Below, piece by piece: positions 1 through 10,099 of a stretch of DNA of 54,090 nt (position 1 is the first letter of the stretch; every line of letters starts with the position of its first letter). A program made the position numbers and the translations under genes. The notes under the pieces are model-generated. The model made no database searches. It saw only the letters and a list, made by a program, of their open reading frames with translations, and had not been told where the DNA came from. Source of the DNA: Nemertoderma westbladi (Eukaryota; Xenacoelomorpha; Nemertodermatida; Nemertodermatidae); contig JAUCBJ010007710.1 in NCBI GenBank assembly GCA_032718475.1, positions 1 through 54,090 of the forward strand, in the 5' to 3' direction.

Positions 1-240
1 AATAATACAGTAGGCTTGACCGCAAATAAATTTAAGCCCACGAATCCAGTCTCCCGGTGTTATAAACGGGTCATTTGGACGCGCATGGACTGGCTTCGGC
101 TAATGTTTTTGGTTTGTTTTTGTATTAAATCTTGTCATCTTATAAAAGGCAGTTTATCAATAAAGACATATAAATTTCGGCAGGTTAAACTGCTGAAGGT
201 CTATAAAAGCGCGTACAAATTCGAATTTATTACAGGACTC

Positions 241-357
241 TCAGATTTGTAACCAGAAACTAAGTTTTGTAACCAGAAACTAAGATTTGTAACCAGAAAC
301 TCAGATTTGTGACCAGGCACTCAGATTTGTAACCATAAACTCAAATTCGTAACCGCT
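241..357. repeat. 20-bp tandem repeat, about 6 units
   Basis: Six consecutive units of the form ATTTGTAACCAGAAACTCAG with a few substitutions, period 20 bp. The repeat overlaps the 3' end of the minus-strand OB-like reading frame that stops at 301, so part of it was read as coding sequence. Confidence 0.85.
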
Positions 358-930
358 ATCAGTTGACTGTTTATGATAAATAAAAGGTAGGTTCCTTATT
401 GGTCTAAAGTCTCCCTCCACGGTAACCACTATGGCTCCTTCTTGTCTGTTGTGTAAATAATAAGAGTGGATCTGGAATCTAACGAAGTCATCAAGTTTCA
501 GACTCTTTTGGTGTCCATTAATGTACATGTTAGAAGGCACAGTAGACAAGAATAACAATTGCAAAGTGGCAATTCGCTTACTATTGGTACAGTAAACCAG
601 TAACCCTTATCTCTCGTAGGTAATAGCACTTGTCCTGTGTATGTTTTACCATCCTCTAGCATATCATACTTATCCGTTTGCATTCTCCATCTTGGTTAAG
701 GTTAATATTTTTAGCTACCTCGCATGAATCACCATCCTGTATTCTAACGCATGCGGCGTATCGATAAACATCTGTATTATTATAGCTATACTGGAATAGA
801 AGCTTTCTGTTATCAATAGACAGGATCCGGCGTCTCTTAGTAACATGGATGTTATTTTCATGAAATTGTATTTTGTGGCATTGGCAAAGTTCCATATTAT
901 TATTTTTATCGAATGGAACTATATACACAT
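301..930 (-). pseudogene. OB/cold-shock-like domain exon(s), frameshifted; probable 3' part of the gene whose 5' part lies at 8.9-9.7 kb
   Basis: Three minus-strand frames follow each other: 928-656, 683-498 and 564-301. Joined, they read as two successive beta-rich domains. The second opens with TYTGQVLLPTRDKGYWFTVP and ends with LKLDDFVRFQI and EGAIVVTVEGD, a cold-shock/OB-like layout (short G-x-V strand, aromatic GYxFTxP, hydrophobic tail strand). The first has a similar spacing (YIVPFDKNN, then RKLLFQYSYNN, then AACVRIQDGD). Two single-base frame changes, near 680 and 560, break the frame, so this is either a pseudogene or affected by assembly indels. A possible splice acceptor (CTATAG on the minus strand) lies near 940. 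The TYTGQ motif also occurs at the end of the 8.9-9.6 kb exon, which is why I join them. The domain call is by eye; the exact family is unknown. Confidence 0.45.
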
Positions 931-1919
931 ATTTATTTTTATAACTATAGAACTAGTGCCGTGCAAGCACGCGGGATGTAAATCTTAAGAACACTTCTAT
1001 TAATTAATTAATATACGAATATTAAACTTTATAAATCACTTTTTGAGAAGTGGTGCTCCGGTTCCATAGTCGCCATCAATTATATTATGCGGCCGAAAAA
1101 ATGCAAGTCAGAACAAAACTTTTGGTCTCGAGTACCACATTGCTAATATACAGTACTACCATAGTGAATCAATTTCACGAACCATTTAGGGCTTAAATCT
1201 CGTCTGATCGATATATTTTGGAGATACTTCATTAACTTTAAACATTAGGCCTACTCAATTGATAATTCTTGTAGCTGGACAGTGTGTTGCAGCTATGTCT
1301 TAATTAGGAGCCCGCTTGACAGCGGGATACTGTTTTTAGAAGTACTAAAGTGCTAACAAACAGCAGTCCTGCAATGGTAAAGTGCCAACTGTTTTAAAGT
1401 GCTAACCTAAAGTGCTAACACTCCCTGGAAAATATTTGTTATAAGACAAGTTGACTACAATTCTGGGTTCCGATTGGATTATTTCGAAGTGTTAGCACTT
1501 TGACCCCTTTGCAAGCACAAAGTAAAAACGTCAAATAGCAACAAATTTTAACAACTGCCCCCTAGCGACCAGATTCAGAATTATTGAAAAAGGTAAAGTG
1601 CTAACTGTTAGCACTATAGAGTTTCTCCATAAGACATATTCTAAATGTTAGCTCTTTAAGGCTAATTTTGTTGTATAATTATTGCATAGCAGTATAAATT
1701 GATTATTAATCAAGCCGAGATCACAAGAAGTGATTATGAGTTTCTGAAATGAATAATACCGGCCAACAGAAAGCATGAAGTGCTAACATTAGGCCTATTC
1801 AATTCATATATTAAACGTCTGTCTTTGCAACTAGTTCATGGATTTCTTAAAAGCATTCAATAATATGGCACATAATCACAACCATTAATTAATTTATTCT
1901 CATAATTATATCTAAATCC
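931..1919. other. non-coding AT-rich stretch with a cluster of GTGCTAAC words
   Basis: No credible reading frame. Between about 1,340 and 1,790 the word AAGTGCTAAC or its reverse complement GTTAGCACTT recurs at least seven times, often in pairs. A short GC palindrome, GCCCGCTTGACAGCGGG, sits near 1,310. Confidence 0.6.
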
Positions 1920-1923
1920 TTAA

Positions 1924-3493
1924 CCCTATTAGTACCGGGCAATAAAATGTTGTACAAATACCGGGAGGGGGTCATATTGACCCCCCCCCCCCCCCCCCCT
2001 TTAAAATCTACAAATATTTACGAAAACGTCTGATTTTTTGTTTGTACGTAGGTATCACTTGTCTGGATCCGACCGAAAAAAAAAAATTTCGAAAAAATGT
2101 ACTGGGGTGGTTATATTGCAGCACCAAAATTACAAGTAGTGCACAATTTTCACCAAATTTGAAAGTTACATTTTCGGCTAATTATTTTTCAATACAGGTT
2201 TTCTGGGGTGTAAAATACATTGGAAAATATTAAAAAATGATATGATTACTATAAATGGCTGTTTAGTCCTCTCTGCGTAGGAAAAAAATGAAAAAAACAA
2301 GTAACCAGCACTTTTCAGTTAGAACACAAAATTTTTAATTCACTTATACGATGCTATAAATTCACATTTTCAGGTATTCGAGGGCGCTGAATCTAATGGA
2401 ATACATTTCTAATATGCTAGATCATTGCTACTTGTATTTTTCGGCGTAATTTGGCAAATTTTGGGGCTAGCACCAAATTTCGTACCCATCACCAAAAAGT
2501 ACAAGTTTGCGATGTCCAGTGCAGTTTTTATTGATTCCATCGGATTCAGGACCCTCATAAACCCGTATATCGCAAGAAACAAGGTGATACTATCTACTTA
2601 TCAATTTGCATATTTTCCAAAATTTGGTGCTGGCACAACAATTTTCACCCACCGGCGAAAAATACAAGTTTGACAACTCTTATGAAATTTTTACTGATTC
2701 CATTGAATTCAGAACCATCACAAACCCGTATAACGCAAGAAACAAGGTGACACAATCAATTGATATATTTGATGGTTTTCAAAATTTGGTGCTAGCACCA
2801 CATTTTGCACCCACATCCGAAAAATACAAGTTTGAGATGTCTAGTTCGATAATTATATTTTCCATTGAATTCAGAACAGCCATAAACCTCTAAAACGCAA
2901 GAAATAAATTCTCACAAGCAATTTTATCTATTGAATGGATTTTCAAAATTTCGTGCTAGCACCAAAATTTGCACACAGCACCGAAAAATACAAGTTTGAT
3001 ACGCTTGGTGCAACTCGTATATATTTCTTCGAATCCAGAAACCCAAAAAACCCCAATTGCGTAAAAAACAAGTTTCAAACGATCAATTTACAAAATTGAC
3101 TTATTTCAAAATTTGGTGCTGGCACCAAAATTTGGCACCCACCGAAAAAAACAAGTTTAAAATTTCTAAATCAATTTATATGAATTCCATCAAATTTCTA
3201 ACACCAAAAAACCCGTGTAAATAAAAAATAGAGATGTTACAATTCATATTTAATGAAATGTAATTTTCAAAAAACGTCTCAAAAAAAGTGCCAAAAGTAG
3301 GGTTAAAAAATGGCGCTATAACTCGAAAAGTACCCAATATTTTTGAAAACGGTTTTCACTACTAGGAAGACAATAGATTTTTAGGAAAAGTCATAAAATT
3401 TCAGATTCCCAACTGCGTTTGTTTCAGAATTATAATAAAAAAACCACGGGAGGGGTCATATTGACCCCCCCCCCCCCCCCGGGTTTAATAGGG
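1924..3493. mobile_element. piggyBac-like non-autonomous element with TTAA target duplication
   Basis: The element is flanked on both sides by TTAA (1,920-1,923 and 3,494-3,497). The left end reads CCCTATTAGTACCGGG and the right end, reverse-complemented, reads CCCTATTAAACCCGGG: 14 of 16 matching. A TTAA target and a 5' CCC terminus are hallmarks of the piggyBac superfamily (established knowledge). Inside each end is the same near-palindrome GGGGTCATATTGACCCC, followed by a C-run (about 1,968-1,998 and 3,454-3,480), in the same orientation. The 1.57 kb body encodes no transposase and is largely a tandem array of about 165-170 bp units, so it must be mobilised in trans if at all. Confidence 0.8.
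2345..3210. repeat. about 165-170 bp tandem repeat array inside the TTAA element
   Basis: About five diverged units, each containing AAAATTTGGTGCTAGCACC, then a CACC/CCGAAAAATACAAGTTTG block, then ATTCCAT(T/C)GAATTCAG and AACCCGTATAACGCAAGAAA. The short reading frames through it are by-products of the repeat. A separate two-unit copy lies at 24,717-25,090. Confidence 0.8.
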
Positions 3494-3726
3494 TTAATCC
3501 TATTCTGTATGTCAAATTTCTTGCAATCTCAAATTTTATTTTGTACATATACTGCTATAACGTAAATTGCTACAAGTATTTTGAAAATGTGTCACCAATT
3601 TCTTACCCATTATTGCACACTGCTGCTATTCTTGGTCTTTTCGAGGTCAAAATTTTAAACCTCTGTAAATACATACATAAAACCAATAAGCCATGTCCCG
3701 GAATGCAGTGTATTTAATTCAATGAC

Positions 3727-4391
3727 AGGGTATTGTCCGATAACTTTAAAGAAATAAAAGTGTCTGAGTTTGTACCCCCAGATATTCCCGTTGGCGATAT
3801 CTACTTTGCAGAAGTGAAGGCTGCTGCAAAGAGCATTAAGACCAATCGTGCCAGTGGAGTAGATGGTGTTCCCCCTGAGGTCTTTAAAATACCTGAGTGT
3901 TTAAAGCTCATCTATTCCATCATAGGAGACATGTACCAAACAACAAGAGTCCCACAAGAAGTGAAAACAAATAAGTTGGTGCCAGTTCCCAAGAACAGCA
4001 ACCTAACACTCTATGGTTCTTTTCGGGGAATCTCATTGATCTCGATTGCTGCAAAGCTATACAATAGGATTCTATTAAATCGCATCAGGGATCCCATTGA
4101 GAGACTGCTCCGTGGAAATCAAAATGGGTTCCTTAAAGGTCGTGGGACCATGGAGCCCATTTTGGCACTTAGAAGGATAACTGAAGAGTTATCAAAAAAG
4201 AAAGACAGGCATCTGGGTGTTATCTTTGTTGACTTCTTTAAGGCCTTTGATTCAGTCTCTCGCTCACGTATGCTCACTATACTTTCATTATATGGGATTC
4301 CTGATTAAATTATTGCAGCAATCAGATCAGTATAGGCTACGATTGTTCGCCAACATTTGTGTCTACTGATGACGGTGACACAGAACCGCAG
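3727..4391 (+). pseudogene. LINE reverse transcriptase fragment, copy 1 (truncated at both ends)
   Basis: Near-identical to the matching part of the LINE copy at 5.3-6.9 kb. The frame covers the N-terminal fingers of the reverse transcriptase (RGISLISIAAKLYNRILLNR) through motif A (VIFVDFFKAFDSVSR), then reaches an in-frame TAA at about 4,306-4,308 in place of GAA. Homology stops abruptly at about 4,391, before motifs B and C. Loss of the 3' side is unusual for a LINE, which normally truncates at its 5' end, so a later deletion or recombination is likely. No endonuclease domain is present upstream. Confidence 0.85.
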
Positions 4392-5276
4392 AAATGTATG
4401 TTCTATTGTTTAAAAAGGATAACATTTTTTTAGGATTCTCTATTTTATTTTGAAAATGAAAAATATAGAACGTTATAAAATATTTTAATTGAATATATTT
4501 TTGATATGTTTGAGAACATTTTCACAAATGAAATTAGCAAAAACTTGGTAGTATAAAATTTGGTGTGTACACCCCCCCCCCAACCCCAATTCAGTTTCTA
4601 ATCAATTTGTAACGTTCAAATAATGTAATTTAAATTTATTCTGATACATCTTGATTTTCAAATAATCAATAACACTATAAGAAACATTAGAAAACTATGT
4701 TCTGTAATGTTACATAAATTTTAATATAAATATTTTGATTTTATTGACGTTGTTGAAACTAAATAAATATTGATATTTTTGAAACAAATGATTACATATT
4801 TAATATTATAATATATTCAATATCCTTTCACATCCCAAAAAACGAATAATGAGTTAGCATTTTATGATGTGTGGTGTCTTGAAATATTCAACACAAAAAC
4901 ACCTAATCATTATCTTTCAAGATTTACAGATGCCATCACTTCAAACTCCTAACTTTGCTAATATTACTATTGTTATTGGTGTTTTTATTAAGTTAGCACT
5001 TCAGAACAGTTAAGCCCTCTTGCGGGTGGTGCAGAATTGGTGTTGCTAAATGTTGCTAAAGTCTGTTACTGAGTTAGCACATTGGTACTTTCAGAAATCA
5101 CTGGTATGGTGTCACTTTACCAAGGAAATCCCGCGTTAGCACTTACAGACTTATGTGGTGCATGTACTTACTGTAAGAATCTCAGGGATACTTTCTGTAA
5201 AAATCTCAGGATACATTACACTGACTGACTGACTGACATACTGACTGATAATTATCTAGGTTAAGGCACTTCCTGC
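4392..5276. other. AT-rich non-coding gap with reverse-oriented GTTAGCACTT words and a CTGA microsatellite
   Basis: No coding evidence. The words GTTAGCATTT, GTTAGCACTTC, GTTAGCACATT and GTTAGCACTTA occur at about 4,854, 4,993, 5,072 and 5,136, mostly in the opposite orientation to the cluster at 1.3-1.8 kb. CTGACTGACTGACTGAC at 5,220-5,246 is a short microsatellite. Confidence 0.6.
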
Positions 5277-5279
5277 CTG

Positions 5280-6945
5280 CCTGGCCTGATAACTTTATAG
5301 AAGTAAAAGTGTCTGAGTCTGTACTCCCAGATATTCCCATTGGCGATATCTCTTTTGCAGAAGTGAAGGCTGCTGCAAAGAGCATTAAGACCAATCGTGC
5401 CAGTGGAGTACGTAGATGGTGTTCCCCCTGAGGTCTTTAAAATACCTGAGTGTTTAAAGCTCATCTATCCCATCATAGTAGACATGTACCGAACAACAAG
5501 AGTCCCACAAGAAATTAAAACAAATAAGTTGGTGCCAGTTCCCAAGAAGGGCAACCTAACACTCTATGGTTCTTTTCGGGGAATCTCATTGATCTCGATT
5601 GCTGCAAAGCTATACAATAGGATTCTATTAAATCGCATCAGGGATCCCATTGAGAGACTGCTCCGTGGAAATCAGAATGGGTTCCGTAAAGGTCGTGGGA
5701 CCATGGAGCCCATTTTGGCACTTAGAAGGATAATTGAAGAGTTATCAAAAAAGAAAGACAGGCATCTGGCTGTTATCTTTGTTGACTTCTTCAAGGCCTT
5801 TGATTCAGTCTCTCGCTCACGTATGTTCAGCATACTTTCATTATATGGGATTCCTGATGAAATTATTGCAGCAATCAGATCAGTATACGATGGTTCGACA
5901 ACATTTGTGTCTACTGTTGACGGTGACACAGAACCATTTGAAGTGTTATGGGGCGTCCTCCAAGGAGACACACTTGCACCATTCTTGTTCATTATTGTGG
6001 TTGACTATGGTCTACGCATGTCCTTAGATCATTATAATGATGATGGGGTGATGATAACTCCACCTACTGGCTCCAGAAGTCGAGGAAATCCTGCCAAGTA
6101 CCTAACTGATCTAGACTTTGCTGATGACTTAGGAGTACTCTCAGAATCATTAGAGGGAGCCCAACGGCTCCTCAGCTCATTAGAACATGCTGCTTCTAGT
6201 GTTGGTCTTTTTATTAACTCCAGAAAGACCAAAATTCTGACAGTTAACTTTGAAAGTCCTCAGCAAGTCTCTGATCATATGAGCATAAGCTCAAAGGATG
6301 GTATGCTTGAGCATGTGGACGACTTCTGTTACCTGGGATCATGGATCCGGAAGTCAGGTGAGGACCTTCGAATACGTAAGGGAAAGGCATGGGCAGCCTT
6401 GAATAGGCTTTCTAGGATTTGGAAGTCACCGAGAATTAATCGGAAACTTAAGGTCCGATTATTTAGAGCAGCAGTAGTTCCAGTACTCCTCTACGGGAGT
6501 CCATGCTGGGCTCTAACTGCTGAGGACACCAAATCTCTGGATGGCACATTCACAAGAATGCTACGCCGGGTTCATTGTGTCAAGTACAATGCACACATCT
6601 CCAACCATACACTATATAACATTGGAGGTGTCTCATTGGTTCCCCCAAGCTTGACACTAGAACAAAATCGCCTCCGCTTTGCAGGACATTGCTTTCGCCG
6701 CGAGGACCAGCCAGTGCATAATCTTGTACTTTGGCAGCCTCATGGAGTGAATAAGCATGGTGGACAGCCCATGACTTTCTTGAGACGCATCTTAAAGGAC
6801 ACTGGCCTTAAAGAAGGGATGATCTAGCAAATGTCATGGGTGATAGGGAGTTGTGGCGGTGCAATTTTGTTGATAAGCCGGCACAGCATTCTTAAAAATG
6901 CAGCTGCAATGCAGCATGCCGATCCTAGTAGTATTTTGATAAAAT
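5280..6945 (+). pseudogene. LINE reverse transcriptase, copy 2 (5'-truncated, RT and C-terminus nearly complete)
   Basis: An open frame of about 470 codons ends at 6,827. It shows RT motif A (VIFVDFFKAFDSVS), motif B (GVLQGDTLAPFLF) and the catalytic motif C (LDFADDLGVL), then thumb and C-terminal region (LFRAAVVPVLLYGS, RLRFAGHCFRR, HGVNKHGGQP) typical of APE-type non-LTR retrotransposons. There is no endonuclease domain, so the copy is 5'-truncated. A 4-bp duplication (CGTA, near 5,410) shifts the frame relative to copy 1, so the 5' 120 bp lies in another frame. The frame appears to break around 6,815. The 3' end near 6,930 carries TAGTAG after GATCC, suggesting a TAG-type microsatellite tail rather than poly(A); copy 3 at 14.9 kb ends the same way. 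The exact clade is not assigned. Confidence 0.9.
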
Positions 6946-7800
6946 TTTGCAAGTACATTGCTTTGGTGGTTCATAATCGCGTTACAAAATTTCAGATCGA
7001 TTCTATGTTTACTCACACATAAGCTGTTGGTTTCTAATGTATTACCCCATAAGCTGATTGCTCTCCCAGTGCTTCCTAAGGGTATATCTACAATAAGGTT
7101 ACTCATTCTGCTATGTTAGGGGGTGGATCAGGAGAATGAATTTTAGTTACACAAAGCAGTGTGTTGTGTCCTATTGCAGTTGTTACTCACTGTGGATTGC
7201 AAAATGTTTTATAGTTGACCTACACTATAATACAGTAGTTGCATGTATTTAAGGAGCCCGCTCTGGCCTACCGCCTAAGGAGTACCTATATTACATATTC
7301 ACATAGAATTCACTGGGAAGAGATATTCCGCTTGACGACGGGGTAATACCTATAGAAGGAAACTAAATTTGTTATTTGGCTCTATTCGTTGTTATTTATC
7401 TGGTTGTGCATCATGGGCATTTTTTATAAATATTCGGTAATCGCATCTTATATCTTGTAAACGTGCGTGATAATGAAATTATTTGCTTCATATTATATTT
7501 TTGTTAGTGGTAGCTAAGTTGCATTTTTTATTATGTGGGGCGAGCCACAAAGTCAGCTAGCCTCACGCCTTGCAGTTTAGACAATTTTAGTTTACTTACT
7601 GCTGACTGACATAGTTCTTTGTAATAGTCTTGGCTAGGATTTTTCCCCCGGGCTCCTTCCAGCCAGCTTGCTGGCTTTCTAGTGATCTGTTGAAACAATA
7701 ACTCTCATCTTCGATGATAGATGATTTTGATTTATACCCATAGATAACGACGTATAATGCTTTTATTAATACATATTTTATTTCCCTTCACATCCACTCT
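6946..7800. other. non-coding repeat debris, including a MITE-like end at about 7,660-7,686
   Basis: No gene seen. The stretch CCAGCCAGCTTGCTGGCTTT followed by CTAG at 7,660-7,686 matches the terminal inverted repeat of the TA-target element at 44,643-45,108, and the block AAGGTTACTCATTCTGCTATG at about 7,096-7,117 matches an internal part of that element. This is a diverged relative whose left end I cannot fix. GGGGCGAGCCAC occurs at about 7,538. Confidence 0.5.
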
Positions 7801-7810
7801 GGTCCTTTTA

Positions 7811-7925
7811 ATGCGCATAAATTTCATCTAAATTTAAATTTAATACGCATATATTTCATCTAAATTTAAATTTAATACGCATATATTTCATCTAAATATA
7901 AATTTAATACGCATATATTTTATCT
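7811..7925. repeat. 32-bp tandem repeat, about 3.6 units
   Basis: Units of 32 bp beginning AATACGCATATATTTCATCT start at 7,842, 7,874 and 7,906, preceded by a diverged unit at 7,811. The sequence is AT-rich and non-coding. Confidence 0.9.
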
Positions 7926-8900
7926 CATTCCATATGACATCCAGTCTGTCTCATAATTATTAGAAATGCTCCTTTAATGGAATATTTCTAATCTAATATA
8001 TTTTTAAGACCAACATTAAAATACAGTAATAATTTTAATTCGGTTTATTTTAATGTACTTAATTTATTGACTCACATTTTAAAATACGTATGTTTTTTTT
8101 ATGGGGGAAACCCCATCCATAATACTAAAGTTAATTTGCCAGCACATGTTATCTTTGTTCTAAGTTACAGTATGGTGTATATTTATATTAATAAATAATA
8201 ATAATATTACCGTACATTAGTTATTATTTATAAATATAATGTAGAACTTCGATCTTGACGACTTTCAAACAGGTGTCGGAGCAGTTCCTACTGACGACTA
8301 ACGTAAAAAACTACAAAACAAATAATTATATTGAATAACTTATTATTAATCAATAGCTTATTTAAGGGAGTAAAGTGAATCTTTGGGCCAAAACGTCCGA
8401 CAAGCAAATCTTGTATTTCATTCATTGGGCCGAAACTTCCTAGGCCAAAACGTCTTAGACCGAAACGTCTGTTACCCCCTTGATTGAGAAGGCTAATCAG
8501 CTGTATAAAATATTGAACACACACTAATGCTACCCTATGAATAATTTTAAGTTTGTTAGGGAGTGGAGTTTAAGCAGTAGGGCCTAAGCAAACAGTATGG
8601 GTGTACTAAGTACAATAATCTTGGCAACCTCATCGATTTATACTAAGCCTGTGTAGAAAACCATTACATAAGCCATTTTTCATCATGAACACCAGCTGTT
8701 ATTGGTGTTTATTTTACCATTGCGTCTATGGCACTTTTCGTTTATTTAATTTTTTGCAAAAACCAATGACTGTATTTTTCTGAAAATTGCTTTATACACC
8801 CATTCAGACCATACACTACAGGAGGGTAAAAAACAACACAATTGACCGGATTGTTTCGGAGCCTTTCGTGTGACAAACAGACAGACAAACAAACATGCAG
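7926..8900. other. AT-rich non-coding stretch
   Basis: Only short fortuitous frames are present. A local echo of CCGAAACGTCT / CCAAAACGTC / CCGAAACTTC at 8,385-8,470 makes a small degenerate repeat. Nothing else is supportable. Confidence 0.6.
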
Positions 8901-8911
8901 ACACGATTTTC

Positions 8912-9720
8912 TTACAGTAAGTAAATCTGAAGATTTACAAATAAACATTGGCCGGTATAAGTTATGGTCTCCTCTATGTTTGGAAGTTTACTATCTGAGC
9001 CGCAATCACTACATCCTGGAACACTAACCCATGTTGTTCTATCTTTTCTAATTTCGCTTTTAAATATTACAGCATCACCCTTCTTCAGAATCTTCAATAG
9101 CCATAAATATGGACTTTTAACTTTATAAAAACTCACAGCTATCTTACCGATATCCGGTTCTATGAACCCATATTGTGTGTCAACATTAAAATAAATACAC
9201 CGACTATGGTATGTTTTGTTCACTTCCAATTTGTCTCTCTGTGGTGGACCCCACTGCCTTAGCGGACCTTCTGTTTGTGTAATAAGATTGTTTTGGTGTG
9301 TTAATGTGAAGGTTTGAAGCTGTCCCTGTTGAATGGTGGTGCTAGGGTATGTTGGCATCAAGAAGGGTTGACTAGGTTCCACTCCTGGTTGCATATAGTG
9401 AGTTGGATGGAGTCCCACTGGTGGCGTATAAGGAGTTTGAAGCTCACCTGGTTCCATGCATACAGTATATGAGTTTGCAAGCCATCCTGGTTGCATGGCG
9501 GGAGATAGAAGCCTTCCTGGTTGCATATAGTTAGTTGGAAGCTCTCCCGGTTGTATAACTGGAGTTGGAAGCCACCCTGGTTGCATAGCGTGAGATAAAG
9601 CCTTCCTGGTTGCATATAGTTAGTTGGAAACTCTCCTGGTTGTATAACTGGAGTTGGAAGCCATCCTGGTTGCATGGCGGGAGGTAGAGAAGCCTTCTCT
9701 CATGTCTCGTAGTGCGAGCA
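8912..9720 (-). CDS. Pro/Gly/Gln-rich repeat protein with a cold-shock/OB-like domain (5' exon of a larger gene)
   Basis: Minus-strand frame. The N-terminal part consists of near-repeats such as MQPGWLPTPVIQPGELPTNY, low-complexity P/G/Q-rich and probably disordered. After a TLTHQNNLITQ linker comes one compact domain: YFNVDTQYGFIEPDIGKIAV, then LKKGDAVIFKSEIRKD and WVSVPG, which resembles a cold-shock/OB nucleic-acid-binding strand order. It ends with ITYTGQCLFVNL, the start of another domain of the type seen at 930-301. Likely splice donors (GTAAAT, GTAAGA) lie at 8,915-8,935 on the minus strand. I therefore infer one gene running from about 9.7 kb to 0.3 kb with an 8 kb transposon-filled intron and three OB-like domains. 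The start codon is uncertain: two overlapping frames cover the repeat part, so either an indel or an upstream exon is involved. Function unknown; RNA binding is a guess from the fold. Confidence 0.5.
9400..9690. repeat. about 90-bp coding minisatellite (about 30-residue protein repeats)
   Basis: Units around CCTGGTTGCAT(G/A)GCG(G/T)GAG recur at about 9,487, 9,577 and 9,667, with CCTGGTTGCATATAGTTAGT blocks between. Because 90 bp is a multiple of three, unit changes keep the minus-strand frame of the P/G/Q-rich segment. Small length differences (AGATAAAGCC, AGATAGAAGCC, AGGTAGAGAAGCC) explain the two overlapping frames. Confidence 0.8.
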
Positions 9721-10095
9721 GAAGTACTGAAGTAAATAACATATATTTGAGTTCAATATAATACCAGCTCCAACCAGCAGTTTTTTTTTAGCGTACGTAT
9801 AATGTTACGGTATAATAGCATCAAATATGTTGCGCTGCAGCCGTGCTGCATAAGTGGTACTCGCATACAGCTGTACTGTGTACAGTGGATCAGTATCCAG
9901 TAGTACTGCAGTAATAAGCAGTCTGGATGTACCGTTAAAGCCGTAAGTATGTATATCCCTATGTATATTCCCTTCACCCATGTTGCCTTATAATACAGTA
10001 TAAAAATTGGGGCGAGCCATGGACACAACATCCCCTTTTCCCATGAGATCTAAAAGAGTTATATGAGTTATAGTCTAGTTTGTTGTTTAAAAGGG
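9721..10095. other. non-coding gap
   Basis: No supportable frame. It contains a GTACTGTGTACAGTGGATCAG-like stretch and one GGGGCGAGCCATG at about 10,010. Confidence 0.5.
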
Positions 10096-10099
10096 CGGT

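Noticed and set aside
2042-2893. Short plus-strand frames at 2.0-2.9 kb
   Set aside because: They follow the 165-bp repeat units of the TTAA element and have no protein-like features.
9358-9675. Second minus-strand protein over the P/G/Q repeat
   Set aside because: Alternate-frame reading of the 90-bp minisatellite; the frame that runs into the OB-like domain is preferred.
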